From: an uncultured Erysipelotrichaceae bacterium
GTDB taxonomy: Bacteria; Bacillota_I; Bacilli_A; Erysipelotrichales; Erysipelotrichaceae
Length of the DNA stretch: 64,000 bases
NCBI GenBank assembly: GCA_944325685.1
Contig: CALVBC010000017.1
Span: 1-64,000, forward strand
Reading direction: 5' to 3'
In this document: positions 15,830 through 24,110 of the stretch, one piece after another
Layout of the letters: each line of letters starts with the position of its first letter
Position numbering within the stretch: position 1 is the first letter of the stretch
The notes under the pieces: generated by a model
Told to the model about the DNA's origin: nothing
What the model saw: the letters and a program-made list of their open reading frames with translations, nothing else
Databases searched by the model: none
Position numbers and translations under genes: made by a program

Positions 15830-16447
15830 ATGAAAGTTTTGATCATAAACGGCAGTCCGCGGATCAGCGGCAATACCGCCATTGCGCTGGCTGAGATGCA
15901 AAAGGTCTTTGCGGAAGAAGGCATTGAAACAGAAGAAGTCCAGATCGGTCAGAAAGCGATCAGAGGCTGCATTTCCTGTGGATTCTGTCATGAAAACGGA
16001 AAATGTGTTTTCAATGATGAAGTCAATGAGATCAACGCCAGATTTGCCGAAGCTGACGGTTTAGTAATCGCCAGTCCGGTCTATTATGCATCAGCCAACG
16101 GTACACTGATCTCTTTTTTGGACCGCTTGTTCTACAGTTCTAATTTCGACAAGAGGATGAAAGTCGGTGCCAGCGTAGTCGTCGCAAGACGCGGCGGCAT
16201 CAGTGCGACCTTTGATGAGCTCAACAAGTACTTCACGATCTGCGGCATGCCAGTCGCATCGAGCCAATACTGGAACGGTGTCCATGGCTGCGATAAAGGC
16301 GAAGCCTATGAAGATGCTGAAGGCTTGCAGACGATGCGGACCCTGGCCCGCAACATGTCTTTCCTCATCAAGAGTATTGCCCTGGGAAAAGAAAAACACG
16401 GTCTTCCCGAGAAGGAGAAACCACAACGGACAAACTTCATCAGATAA
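15830..16447 (+). CDS. Flavodoxin-fold NADPH-dependent FMN reductase
   Basis: 205 aa. MKVLIINGSPRISGNTA is the FMN-phosphate loop of the NADPH-dependent FMN reductase family. CISCGFCHENGKCVFNDE near residues 47-64 is the compact cysteine motif seen in iron-sulfur flavoproteins of this family, and ASPVYYASANGTLISFLDR is the second flavin-contact segment. It probably transfers electrons to quinones, metals or other small acceptors. Start: ATG 15830 after AGGAGGTCTTAAG. It is divergent from the LRR gene. Codon choice is richer in CTG, GCC and CGG than the neighbouring core genes, which use TTA/CTT for Leu, so it may have been acquired recently. Confidence 0.88.
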   Translation: MKVLIINGSPRISGNTAIALAEMQKVFAEEGIETEEVQIGQKAIRGCISCGFCHENGKCVFNDEVNEINARFAEADGLVIASPVYYASANGTLISFLDRLFYSSNFDKRMKVGASVVVARRGGISATFDELNKYFTICGMPVASSQYWNGVHGCDKGEAYEDAEGLQTMRTLARNMSFLIKSIALGKEKHGLPEKEKPQRTNFIR

Positions 16448-16470
16448 AAAGAGCAGCTGCTCTTTTTATT
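16446..16470 (+). terminator. Terminator of the flavodoxin gene
   Basis: AAAAAGAGCAG and CTGCTCTTTTT are perfectly complementary, and the 3' arm ends in a T-run. Confidence 0.8.
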
Positions 16471-16561
16471 ATTGACATAACACAATCATCGGTCATGACG
16501 ATTTAATGATGATTTAATATAACTTCAAAAATGCAGATATTAAAATAATTCCGGTGAGATC

Positions 16562-17692
16562 ATGCGTTTAAACGGAAAAGAGGTCAAAAACACTGATGAC
16601 CATAAGATCAAAGTGAGGTTTCTGCTCTTTGTCGGGGTGATGATATTCGTCCCGATCATCGGCATAATGATCCTTGACTGGTTTATCAATAACGATCAGT
16701 TAACGATCGGAATATCAGGCTATATCCAAAACGCCGTCATCTATGGTATGCTTGCTGGCTTCAGCATCTTTATCGCCATCGGTATTCTGTTTAGACTGAT
16801 CAGAGAAAGAAAAAACTTTAAAAAAACATGTTTGAGTATTCTGGGGATCATTATATTATCGGCGTTGTCATTCTTTTTGATCAAGCCGGTGATCTCAGAT
16901 GCCTTTTGTCTTCATGATCCGTTGTCTATCAGCTTATACCGTCTTTCGTTTGCTGATGAGTGGGGTGTTGGCGATTCACCGGCAAGCTATTATCTTGAAG
17001 GCTATGATATGGAAAACGACTACCGTAGTTTCAGGATCAGCAAAGATCTTTACGATAAAGGAAAAACGATGTTGCAGGATGGTGATCTCTATGCCGAAGT
17101 TGCTTATCTGCCCAATACCAGAAGCGTGATCGAACTGACATTGCTCACTGATTTCGCTGATATAGATATCAATGAAGATTCTCCGATCATAGATGAAGAC
17201 TGGCGATCTTATGCTCTGTCGATAAACGGCATCATATATGAACTGCCAGTCTCGCTTGATAGATTTATCGAAAACGGCTGGCATATCGAAGAAGATGAGT
17301 CGGTGATTCTGAAAGGAAATGATAAACCGTATGGAAGTTATGACTATAAGCGTATCCATCTTATAAGCGACAGCGATCAGATGCTCAGCGCTGTTGTCTA
17401 TAATACCGGTGAAGATGATATCGCTCTGAAAGATGGTATCATCGGTGGTCTTTCTATGATCTACGGCAATTATGATTACGCTCCAAAAGGCAATATTCTG
17501 CCCGGTGGGCTGTATCTTGGAATATCGACATATGATGATGTACTGGCAAGCTATGGAACGCCAAGTGAAAGCTATGAGCGATCACTGACTTACCGCAATG
17601 AAAACGGAAGTTATTGGGTCTTGTGGTTTGATAACGATGACCATCTGGATGAGATCATCGTCCATCATCAGCCTTATTACCGAAGCTATTAG
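16562..17692 (+). CDS. Membrane protein of unknown function
   Basis: 376 aa. Three hydrophobic segments are visible near residues 20-42, 55-80 and 92-112 (FLLFVGVMIFVPIIGIMIL; GMLAGFSIFIAIGILF; LGIIILSALSFFLI). A soluble, acidic region of about 260 residues follows, probably extracellular. Its end (GISTYDDVLASYGTPSESYE, then YWVLWFDNDDHLDEIIV) resembles the lipoprotein-like BLIP/SmpA-type fold where GxxxxDVxxxxGxP precedes a Tyr/Trp-rich strand; this is a weak resemblance. No enzyme motif is seen. It sits alone between two terminators and follows the flavodoxin gene on the same strand. Confidence 0.75.
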   Translation: MRLNGKEVKNTDDHKIKVRFLLFVGVMIFVPIIGIMILDWFINNDQLTIGISGYIQNAVIYGMLAGFSIFIAIGILFRLIRERKNFKKTCLSILGIIILSALSFFLIKPVISDAFCLHDPLSISLYRLSFADEWGVGDSPASYYLEGYDMENDYRSFRISKDLYDKGKTMLQDGDLYAEVAYLPNTRSVIELTLLTDFADIDINEDSPIIDEDWRSYALSINGIIYELPVSLDRFIENGWHIEEDESVILKGNDKPYGSYDYKRIHLISDSDQMLSAVVYNTGEDDIALKDGIIGGLSMIYGNYDYAPKGNILPGGLYLGISTYDDVLASYGTPSESYERSLTYRNENGSYWVLWFDNDDHLDEIIVHHQPYYRSY

Positions 17693-17710
17693 ATACTATA
17701 TCTATATATA

Positions 17711-17740
17711 AAACTGCCGCCTGAATGGCGGCAGTCTGTA
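17711..17740. terminator. Bidirectional terminator
   Basis: ACTGCCGCC and GGCGGCAGT form a 9-bp stem with a 5-nt loop between convergent genes; T-rich sequence follows on the plus strand (CTGTATTTTATT) and TTTTATATATA on the minus strand. Confidence 0.8.
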
Positions 17741-17742
17741 TT

Positions 17743-19815
17743 TTATTCTTCGTCCAGATCGACTTTTGCTTCTTTGATGACTTTATCAGCCACTAATTGC
17801 GGCGCCGGTTCATAGCGATCGAATTCGATCACATAGGTACCACGACCTTGGGTCATCGACCTTAGTTCAGTCGCATACTTGGTCATCTCTGCCATCGGGA
17901 CTTCCGCATCGATCTTTTGATCACCATCATCGGTGAGTTCCATACCGACGATCATACCACGACGCTTATTGAAATCGCCGACGATCGTACCGGTATATTC
18001 CTCTGGTACTAAGACCGTGACCTTACCGATCGGTTCAAGGATGATCGGTTTAGCCTTTGGCATACCATCTTTATAGGCAAGTCTTGCGGCAGCCTTGAAG
18101 GCGATCTCCTTTGAATCGACTTCGTGATATGAGCCATCATACAAAGTGGCTTTGACACCGACGACCTTATAACCAGCTAAGACACCTTTTTCCATGCATT
18201 CCCTTAAGCCCTGTTCAACAGCTGGGAAGTATTGTTTAGGGACAGCACCACCAAAGACTTCTTCTTCAAAGACCATCTCTTCACTGTCGCATGGTTCAAA
18301 TCTGACCTTGACATGACCATATTGGCCAGCACCGCCGGATTGTTTCTTGTGTTTACCTTCCGCTTCGACTTTACCTCTGATGGTCTCACGGTATTGGACC
18401 TTCGGTTCTTTAGTCGTGATCTCGACCTTGTACTTGTTTTTGAGCTTGTTGACGACGACATCCACCGCTTGGTCACCCATCGCATAGAGGACTTGTTCGT
18501 GGGTCTCATTATTCCTTACAAAGCGCAATGACTTATCTTCTTCTAAGATCCGCTGTAGGGCAAATGACATCTTATCTTCATCAGCCTTGGTCTTAGGGGC
18601 GATCGCATATCCTAACATTGGACTAGGGAATTCGATCGCTTTATAGTGGACACCACTATCCTTTGTGGTCAATGTATCGTTAGTTTGTGTATATTGTAGT
18701 TTAACTACTGCACCGATATCACCGGTGAATAACTTACCGACAGCGATCTGGTTTTTGCCTTTGATGATATAGATCTGGTTGATCTTTTCCGCTTGATCTT
18801 TATTGGCATTGAAAATCTGCGAATCAGCGGTCAATACACCACTCATGACCTTGATATATGAGATCTTACCGACAAATGGGTCGACGATGGTCTTAAATAC
18901 CTGGGCACTGAAGACTTCGTTTTCATTGGTCTCTAAGATGACTTCCTTATCGTCTTTATCATAAGCGACTACTGTACCCTTTTCCGCATAGCTTGGGAAG
19001 TATTCGGTGATAAGATCTAATAACCTTTCGATACCGATACAGTTGATGGCACTACCACAATATACCGGCCTGATATCACCACTTCTAACACCGATCCTTA
19101 AACCTTTAGCTAATTCACCTTCATCGAATTCTTCACCCGAGAAGAACTTCTCCATCAGTTCATCATCGGTCATAGCGATCGCTTCAGCGATCTGGTTATA
19201 GTATTCTTCAACTTCGGCTTTATATGCATCTGGTACTTCTTTGGCGTTATCGTGGTCAGAATATAACCAAGCTTTCTTACGTAAGATGTTGATCGAACCA
19301 ACGACCTTGCCATTTTCGACCATCGGTAGTTCAAATGGGATAACGGACTTGCCGAATTTGTCTCTTAGTTCTGTATAGGTCTTATCAAACGATGCATTCT
19401 CATCATCGATCTTGTTGATGAAAAAGATCGTTGGCATCTTCGCTTTAGTGACCATCTTGTAGGCTTTTTCGGTACCTGATTGGATACCATCTTTAGCTGA
19501 TACGACGATGACCGCACTATCACCTACGGAAAAACCACTAGCTAATTCGCCTTCAAAGTCGAGATAGCCTGGGACATCGATGAAGTTGATCTTCTTGTTG
19601 CGCCATTCACATGGTGCGATCGCGCAAAAGACCGACATCCCTCTTTTGATCTCTTCCGGATCAAAGTCGACAGTGCTGTTGCCATCTTTAGCTGAGCCCA
19701 TCCGCTCGATGGCTTTAGTAAAGTACTCACTAGCTTCTACAAGCGTTGATTTACCCGCTTGTGAGTGCCCAAGCAAAATGACGTTACGAATATCGTTTGC
19801 TAAATAATCTCTCAT
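17743..19815 (-). CDS. Elongation factor G paralogue (EF-G2-like GTPase)
   Basis: 690 aa, full EF-G domain order. The G1 loop is GHSQAGKST instead of the GHIDAGKTT of canonical EF-G; G3 is DVPGY and G4 NKID. Domain IV (GGAGQYGHVKVRFEP) and domain V (GRGTYVIEFDRYEPAP) are intact. The divergent P-loop and the absence of rpsL/rpsG neighbours mark it as a paralogue, not the housekeeping factor. Related paralogues, including ribosomal-protection proteins, act on the ribosome as GTPases. It is downstream of the ankyrin gene (16-bp gap) in an operon with a translated leader and attenuator (20528-20695), which suggests it is induced when translation is perturbed. That link is an inference. Confidence 0.9.
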   Translation of the reverse strand: MRDYLANDIRNVILLGHSQAGKSTLVEASEYFTKAIERMGSAKDGNSTVDFDPEEIKRGMSVFCAIAPCEWRNKKINFIDVPGYLDFEGELASGFSVGDSAVIVVSAKDGIQSGTEKAYKMVTKAKMPTIFFINKIDDENASFDKTYTELRDKFGKSVIPFELPMVENGKVVGSINILRKKAWLYSDHDNAKEVPDAYKAEVEEYYNQIAEAIAMTDDELMEKFFSGEEFDEGELAKGLRIGVRSGDIRPVYCGSAINCIGIERLLDLITEYFPSYAEKGTVVAYDKDDKEVILETNENEVFSAQVFKTIVDPFVGKISYIKVMSGVLTADSQIFNANKDQAEKINQIYIIKGKNQIAVGKLFTGDIGAVVKLQYTQTNDTLTTKDSGVHYKAIEFPSPMLGYAIAPKTKADEDKMSFALQRILEEDKSLRFVRNNETHEQVLYAMGDQAVDVVVNKLKNKYKVEITTKEPKVQYRETIRGKVEAEGKHKKQSGGAGQYGHVKVRFEPCDSEEMVFEEEVFGGAVPKQYFPAVEQGLRECMEKGVLAGYKVVGVKATLYDGSYHEVDSKEIAFKAAARLAYKDGMPKAKPIILEPIGKVTVLVPEEYTGTIVGDFNKRRGMIVGMELTDDGDQKIDAEVPMAEMTKYATELRSMTQGRGTYVIEFDRYEPAPQLVADKVIKEAKVDLDEE

Positions 19816-19831
19816 TTCAAACTACCCCTTC

Positions 19832-20503
19832 CTACTTCAAATAACCCTTTAGTTCATCAAAACATTCTGTCCTGACATAGTGGATAGCTTTATTACCTTC
19901 ATTATCCATGACATCTTTATCCGCGCCACGGTTTAATAAGTAGATGACAAGATCTGAATAACCACCATAACTAGCTCTCATTAGGCATGTACAACCGTTG
20001 TTGTCCTGTTTATTGACATCAGCGCCTTGAGCCATCAAATAGTGGATGACATCGACCTTAAACGCAAGGACAGCCTCCATCAAAGCTGTACGGCCTTTAT
20101 TGTCTTGGGCATCAACTCTTGCACCCTTTTCAACTAGATATTCACATACTTCTAAGTTGCCTAAGAAAGCAGCACGCATCAAAGCTGTACGACCATTGTT
20201 GTCATGCGAATTGACATCAGCCCCTGCCTCTACTAACATCTTACAGATATCTAAGCGGTCCTTTTTAGCCGCTCCCATCAAAGCTGTCTTATTATCTTTA
20301 TCACGCGCTCTGACATTTGCGCCGTTATCGATCAGTGTCGCAACGATATCCGTATAACCGCGCTTAGCGCTGCGCATAAGACCGGTACGGCCATCACCAT
20401 TAGCCATGTTGACATCAGCGCCCTTAGCGATCGTAGCACATACCTTAGCGAAGTCACCGCTAGCGCAGGCATCAAAGAATTCTTTATTTACCGTTTGATC
20501 CAT
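19832..20503 (-). CDS. Ankyrin-repeat protein
   Basis: 223 aa made almost entirely of ankyrin repeats: six or so 33-residue units with the pattern DNNGRTALMRAAFLGNLEVC and EYLVEKGARVDAQD. There is no signal peptide or membrane segment, so it is cytosolic and probably a protein-protein interaction module. Start: ATG 20503 preceded by AAAGGAGGAAT. It is the first structural gene of the operon with the EF-G paralogue and lies just after the leader terminator. The partner may be the EF-G paralogue or the ribosome, which is a guess from gene order. Confidence 0.9.
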   Translation of the reverse strand: MDQTVNKEFFDACASGDFAKVCATIAKGADVNMANGDGRTGLMRSAKRGYTDIVATLIDNGANVRARDKDNKTALMGAAKKDRLDICKMLVEAGADVNSHDNNGRTALMRAAFLGNLEVCEYLVEKGARVDAQDNKGRTALMEAVLAFKVDVIHYLMAQGADVNKQDNNGCTCLMRASYGGYSDLVIYLLNRGADKDVMDNEGNKAIHYVRTECFDELKGYLK

Positions 20504-20527
20504 GATTTATTCCTCCTTTAAGTAAAT

Positions 20528-20552
20528 AAAAAGGCGAACACATAAATTCACC
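20528..20552 (-). terminator. Leader terminator (attenuator) of the ankyrin/EF-G2 operon
   Basis: GGTGAA and TTCGCC (one G-T pair) form a 6-bp stem with an 8-nt loop and are followed by TTTTT. The stem begins immediately after the leader-peptide stop codon and ends about 10 nt before the ankyrin ribosome-binding site, so readthrough is required for expression. Confidence 0.7.
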
Positions 20553-20642
20553 CTAAAAAACGATTTTGCACATGGAAACATCAGCTACAAGTGTAGCGAC
20601 TGGTACCCTTAAGACAATGTTTTGTTGATGATCCCTTTTCAT
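20553..20642 (-). CDS. Leader peptide, 29 aa
   Basis: ATG at 20642 is preceded by AGAGG at 8 nt, a good ribosome-binding site about 18 nt after the predicted transcription start. The frame encodes 29 residues, beginning MKRDHQQNIVLRVPVA and ending in SMCKIVF, and stops with TAG at 20553-20555, directly at the base of the terminator stem. A hairpin over codons 16-20 (CTACA/TGTAG) could pair alternatively. The layout matches translated leaders of ribosome-protection and ABC-F genes, in which ribosome position decides termination. The sequence is not one I recognise. Confidence 0.6.
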   Translation of the reverse strand: MKRDHQQNIVLRVPVATLVADVSMCKIVF

Positions 20643-20666
20643 ATTGATACCTCTGTTTCTGTCTCT

Positions 20667-20695
20667 AGTGTAAACGCTTAGAACTGAAAAATCAA
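20667..20695 (-). promoter_or_regulatory. Promoter of the ankyrin/EF-G2 operon
   Basis: On the minus strand TTGATT (20695-20690), 17 bp, TACACT (20672-20667). The predicted start is near 20660, giving a leader of about 155 nt before the ankyrin start codon. Confidence 0.65.
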
Positions 20696-20726
20696 TATGA
20701 AGTTTTTGAAAGTTTTTTCAAAAGTT

Positions 20727-21386
20727 TTATTTAAGCTCTTTGTGGATGGCTTTATACTCTGGCATATGATATTCCAAAAGCTCATGGAAGCGTTTGGAGT
20801 GATTAGGCAATAAGAAGTGGACACACTCATGCCAGAATACGGCTTCTAAACACTTAGGATCATAGTGGATCAAAAGCTCATTTAATTCAATGATATTGCG
20901 ATCACTAAAACATACGCCCCAGCGTGATTTGACCAGTCGATATTTGATGATCGGCTCTAAACGATAGCCATGATCTTTTAAGATATCAAGATACTTATCT
21001 TTAAATCTTTCTACTTCTTTCTCTAATACTTTGACGCTTTGGGCGTAGAAGATACGCCTGGCCTTTTCAAAGTCAGCTTTAGGGGCATAGACGATGACTT
21101 CATCATCTTTGACCATGACCTTCGCATGACCTTCTTTGATACTAAGCTTATATTCTTTGCCCAGGTAATATATTGGATCATGAAAACCCTTTTTTGATGA
21201 AGATAAAGTCTTGATCGTCTTTAATAGCCAATCTTCTTTTTCCTTTAGAAGCTTTTCGATATAGGCTTCACTTGTATTACTAGGACAAGTCACTAATAAA
21301 ACTTGCGCATTGATAAGGCGCAAGTAGATGTTTTTGATCGGTTTGTATTTGATTATGACCTTTAAGTCATGACCTCTTATATTCAT
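20727..21386 (-). CDS. YgjP-like zinc metallopeptidase
   Basis: 219 aa. The N-terminal beta-rich part (VIIKYKPIKNIYLRLI) and the C-terminal SRWGVCFSDRNIIELNELLI followed by VFWHECVHFLLPNHSKRFHELL match the YgjP/WLM family: HExxH with a third His eleven residues later. The family's substrate is not well defined. The ATG overlaps the degV stop by 4 nt, so the two are coupled. It is cytosolic, with no signal peptide. Confidence 0.88.
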   Translation of the reverse strand: MNIRGHDLKVIIKYKPIKNIYLRLINAQVLLVTCPSNTSEAYIEKLLKEKEDWLLKTIKTLSSSKKGFHDPIYYLGKEYKLSIKEGHAKVMVKDDEVIVYAPKADFEKARRIFYAQSVKVLEKEVERFKDKYLDILKDHGYRLEPIIKYRLVKSRWGVCFSDRNIIELNELLIHYDPKCLEAVFWHECVHFLLPNHSKRFHELLEYHMPEYKAIHKELK

Positions 21387-22225
21387 TTAGCTAGTTTCCT
21401 AAAATGGCCAAAGGCGATCGTATTAGGGCCAGTATGCGATAGGATGACCGGTCCAAACTTCTCGATGAGTACTTCTTCATTAGTCATCGCTTTTAGCTCT
21501 TCAGCGATCTTTTTGGCATCTTCTAAGCGATGATCGTGGATGACCATCCAGTATTCATCTTCTTTATGCTCGATATCAGTGACATACTCAAGGCTTTTTT
21601 GGATTGCCCTTTTTTCCGTCCTGACCTTATCGAAGACATCGATCTTACCATCACCCTTGATCTCTAAGATCGGGACGATCTTCAAAAGGTTAGCTAAGGA
21701 TGCTGCCGCTTTTGATATCCTTCCCCCCATCCGCAGATAATTGATGTCATAAGGGATGATAAGAGCCTCAAGTTTATCATTTGCCTCGATGATATCTCTT
21801 ACCTCTTCCATCGTCTTACCACTGTCTAATAGCCTTTTAGCATCTCTTGCTAAGATCGCCAAAGGAAAACAAGCGCTCTTAGCATCGACAACGACGACTT
21901 TGCCCTTATAGAGCTTGGACAATTGATAGGCGCTTTGGTATTGACCACTTAAGCCACTGCTCAAAGGGATATGCAATACACCATCATAGTCACGCAATAA
22001 TCCATCGTATTTGTTTTTTAAGATGCCTTGTGATACCTGGGCAGTCTTAGCTAATTTACCCTTGTTCATAAGCTCATAGAGCTTATCACTATCGATATCG
22101 ACACCTTCCAAATACTCTTTATCATCAACGACAATGGGCATTCGTATGATACTAATGCCCAGTTCTTTTTCTTCTTGTATACTGGCATCACAGCCAGAAT
22201 CCGTCAATACAGCTATGTTCTTCAT
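21383..22225 (-). CDS. DegV family fatty-acid-binding protein
   Basis: 280 aa. The N-terminus IAVLTDSGCDASIQEEKELG, the loop AKTAQVSQG, HIPLSSGLSGQYQSA and YLRMGGRISKAAA are hallmark DegV motifs. DegV/FakB proteins bind a fatty acid and present it to the FakA kinase. It has its own extended -10 (TGCTATAAT, 22235-22243), ending 9 nt before the ATG, although it follows glgB on the same strand. A second DegV is at 41107. Confidence 0.93.
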   Translation of the reverse strand: MKNIAVLTDSGCDASIQEEKELGISIIRMPIVVDDKEYLEGVDIDSDKLYELMNKGKLAKTAQVSQGILKNKYDGLLRDYDGVLHIPLSSGLSGQYQSAYQLSKLYKGKVVVVDAKSACFPLAILARDAKRLLDSGKTMEEVRDIIEANDKLEALIIPYDINYLRMGGRISKAAASLANLLKIVPILEIKGDGKIDVFDKVRTEKRAIQKSLEYVTDIEHKEDEYWMVIHDHRLEDAKKIAEELKAMTNEEVLIEKFGPVILSHTGPNTIAFGHFRKLAK

Positions 22226-22234
22226 AATACTCCG

Positions 22235-22243
22235 ATTATAGCA
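22235..22243 (-). promoter_or_regulatory. Extended -10 promoter of degV
   Basis: TGCTATAAT on the minus strand ends 9 nt before the degV ATG; CGGAG lies in the short gap. Confidence 0.6.
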
Positions 22244-22255
22244 TATCTCCTTTGA

Positions 22256-24106
22256 CTATTTTTTATCCACCTTCTTTTTCTTGTGAGGTTTTTGTACCTT
22301 GGCACTGAAGATGATACCCGCAAATGGCGCAAGATCGATCGTGATACTGTGCTTAAAGCCATGGCGCTTACGTCTTTTCGCCTTTACAGGTTCAAAATTG
22401 CACATATTGCAACCACTGTAGATGTCCTTTTCACTGTTCATGATCTCGGTATACGTGCCACCATATGGCACCCCGATATCGTAGCCATGATATGAGATCG
22501 GCATCATATTGAGGACGACGACCAAGACCTCTTTTTCATCTTGGCGGTAATAGCTGAAGATGCTTTGGGCGTTATTGTTGACATCGATCCACTTGAAATA
22601 GTGCCAATCATAATCATCGCGATAAAGACATGGATGATTCTTGTATATGAGTGACATATCCTTGAAGAAACGATGGAAAGAATCGTGTTGTGGATAACCT
22701 AATAGGTCCCAATCCATCTGTTTCTTCTCATCGAATTCCCTAAATTGAGCGATCTCATTGCCCATGAAGTTGAGCTTTTTACCAGGATGGGTGAACATGT
22801 AGACAAAAAGGTTACGACATAAGTGGAACTTCTCTTCATAGGTGCCAAACATCTTATCGACGATCGTACCTTTAGAGTGCACGACTTCATCATGCGATAA
22901 AGGCAATAAGAACTTCTCATTGTAGAAATAAGCCATCGAGAAGGTCATCAAGTCGTGATGATACTTACGATACTCGTGGTCCATCTTATAGTAGCGTAGT
23001 GTGTCATTCATCCAACCGAGGTCCCACTTATAGTCAAAGCCAAGACCATCCCATTTGGTCTCAACGGTGACTTTAGGATAATCGGTTGAATCCTCCGCAA
23101 TAAGCATGACATCCTTATGCCTTTTCTTGATCGTATCATTTAAGTCTCTTATGAATTTGAGACCTTCGATATTCTCACCTAAGTCACGATTGCCTTTGTG
23201 ATAGATAAAATGGGATACCGCATCAAAGCGAAGACCATCGATATGATATCGCGATAAGTAGAAATCAGCACTTGATTTTAAGAAAGATCTAACAGGGGCA
23301 CTATTCAAGTTGAAATAGTAAGTCCCCCATTCTGAGCTTTGTAAATGCGCTTCAGGATATTCAAACATCGGTCTAAAATCGTAGTTCCTTAGACCCCAAT
23401 CATCAGGCACAAAGTGGACATAGACGACATCTAGGATGACGCCGATATCATTCTTGTGACACTCATCGATGAACTCCATGAGATCATATGGCGTCCCGTA
23501 TCGCGATGTCGCACTAAAGAACCCTGATGATTGATAACCCCATGATCCATCAAATGGATGCTCAAAGACCGGCATGAGCTCGATATGAGTAAAACCATTC
23601 TCCTTCACATAAGGGATCAAAGTATCCTTTAAGTGTCGATAGGTATTTAACTCTTCACTATTCTCATTCATGAAGCCATTGATATGGACTTCATAGATAT
23701 TGACTGGATCAGCGTAACTAAAATGACGACTTTTTAGGTAGTCTTTATCTTGCCATTTGTAGTAGTCAAGATCATACATGACCGAGGCATTGCCTGGTCT
23801 TTTCTCCCCATAGTAGGCAAAAGGATCGATCTTGTCATGGTATGTGTTTTTATCCCTATAGATCCTAAAGCGATACAGGTAGTAAGGATCCATATCCTCG
23901 ATGACCACTTCATAAACACCTCGATCATCGATCTTTTCCATCGGATAAGGCTTGTAGTCGTTATAGTTAGTTATCAGTTCGACCTTATAGGCACTTTCGA
24001 CCCATACAGTGAACTTCGTCCCTTTCTTCGCTCTGTGACAGCCAAATAGCTTGTATGCTTCACTATCAAGTCCAGCGAAGAAGAGATCAAAACGTTGATC
24101 TTTCAT
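22256..24106 (-). CDS. glgB: 1,4-alpha-glucan branching enzyme
   Basis: 616 aa, GH13. The N-terminal CBM48 domain (FGCHRAKKGTKFTVWVESA) precedes the catalytic barrel with DGLRFDAVSHFIYH (nucleophile Asp), LIAEDSTDYPKVT (acid Glu) and LPLSHDEVVHSKG (third Asp). It makes alpha-1,6 branches in glycogen. It lacks the extra N-terminal N1 domain of some long forms and ends with a basic tail (KVQKPHKKKKVDKK). Last gene of the glycogen operon, 4 bp after glgA. Confidence 0.95.
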   Translation of the reverse strand: MKDQRFDLFFAGLDSEAYKLFGCHRAKKGTKFTVWVESAYKVELITNYNDYKPYPMEKIDDRGVYEVVIEDMDPYYLYRFRIYRDKNTYHDKIDPFAYYGEKRPGNASVMYDLDYYKWQDKDYLKSRHFSYADPVNIYEVHINGFMNENSEELNTYRHLKDTLIPYVKENGFTHIELMPVFEHPFDGSWGYQSSGFFSATSRYGTPYDLMEFIDECHKNDIGVILDVVYVHFVPDDWGLRNYDFRPMFEYPEAHLQSSEWGTYYFNLNSAPVRSFLKSSADFYLSRYHIDGLRFDAVSHFIYHKGNRDLGENIEGLKFIRDLNDTIKKRHKDVMLIAEDSTDYPKVTVETKWDGLGFDYKWDLGWMNDTLRYYKMDHEYRKYHHDLMTFSMAYFYNEKFLLPLSHDEVVHSKGTIVDKMFGTYEEKFHLCRNLFVYMFTHPGKKLNFMGNEIAQFREFDEKKQMDWDLLGYPQHDSFHRFFKDMSLIYKNHPCLYRDDYDWHYFKWIDVNNNAQSIFSYYRQDEKEVLVVVLNMMPISYHGYDIGVPYGGTYTEIMNSEKDIYSGCNMCNFEPVKAKRRKRHGFKHSITIDLAPFAGIIFSAKVQKPHKKKKVDKK

Positions 24107-24110
24107 AATA

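Noticed and set aside
17743-19815. Canonical EF-G (fusA)
   Set aside because: Altered G1 loop and absence of rpsL/rpsG/tuf neighbours mark it as a paralogue.
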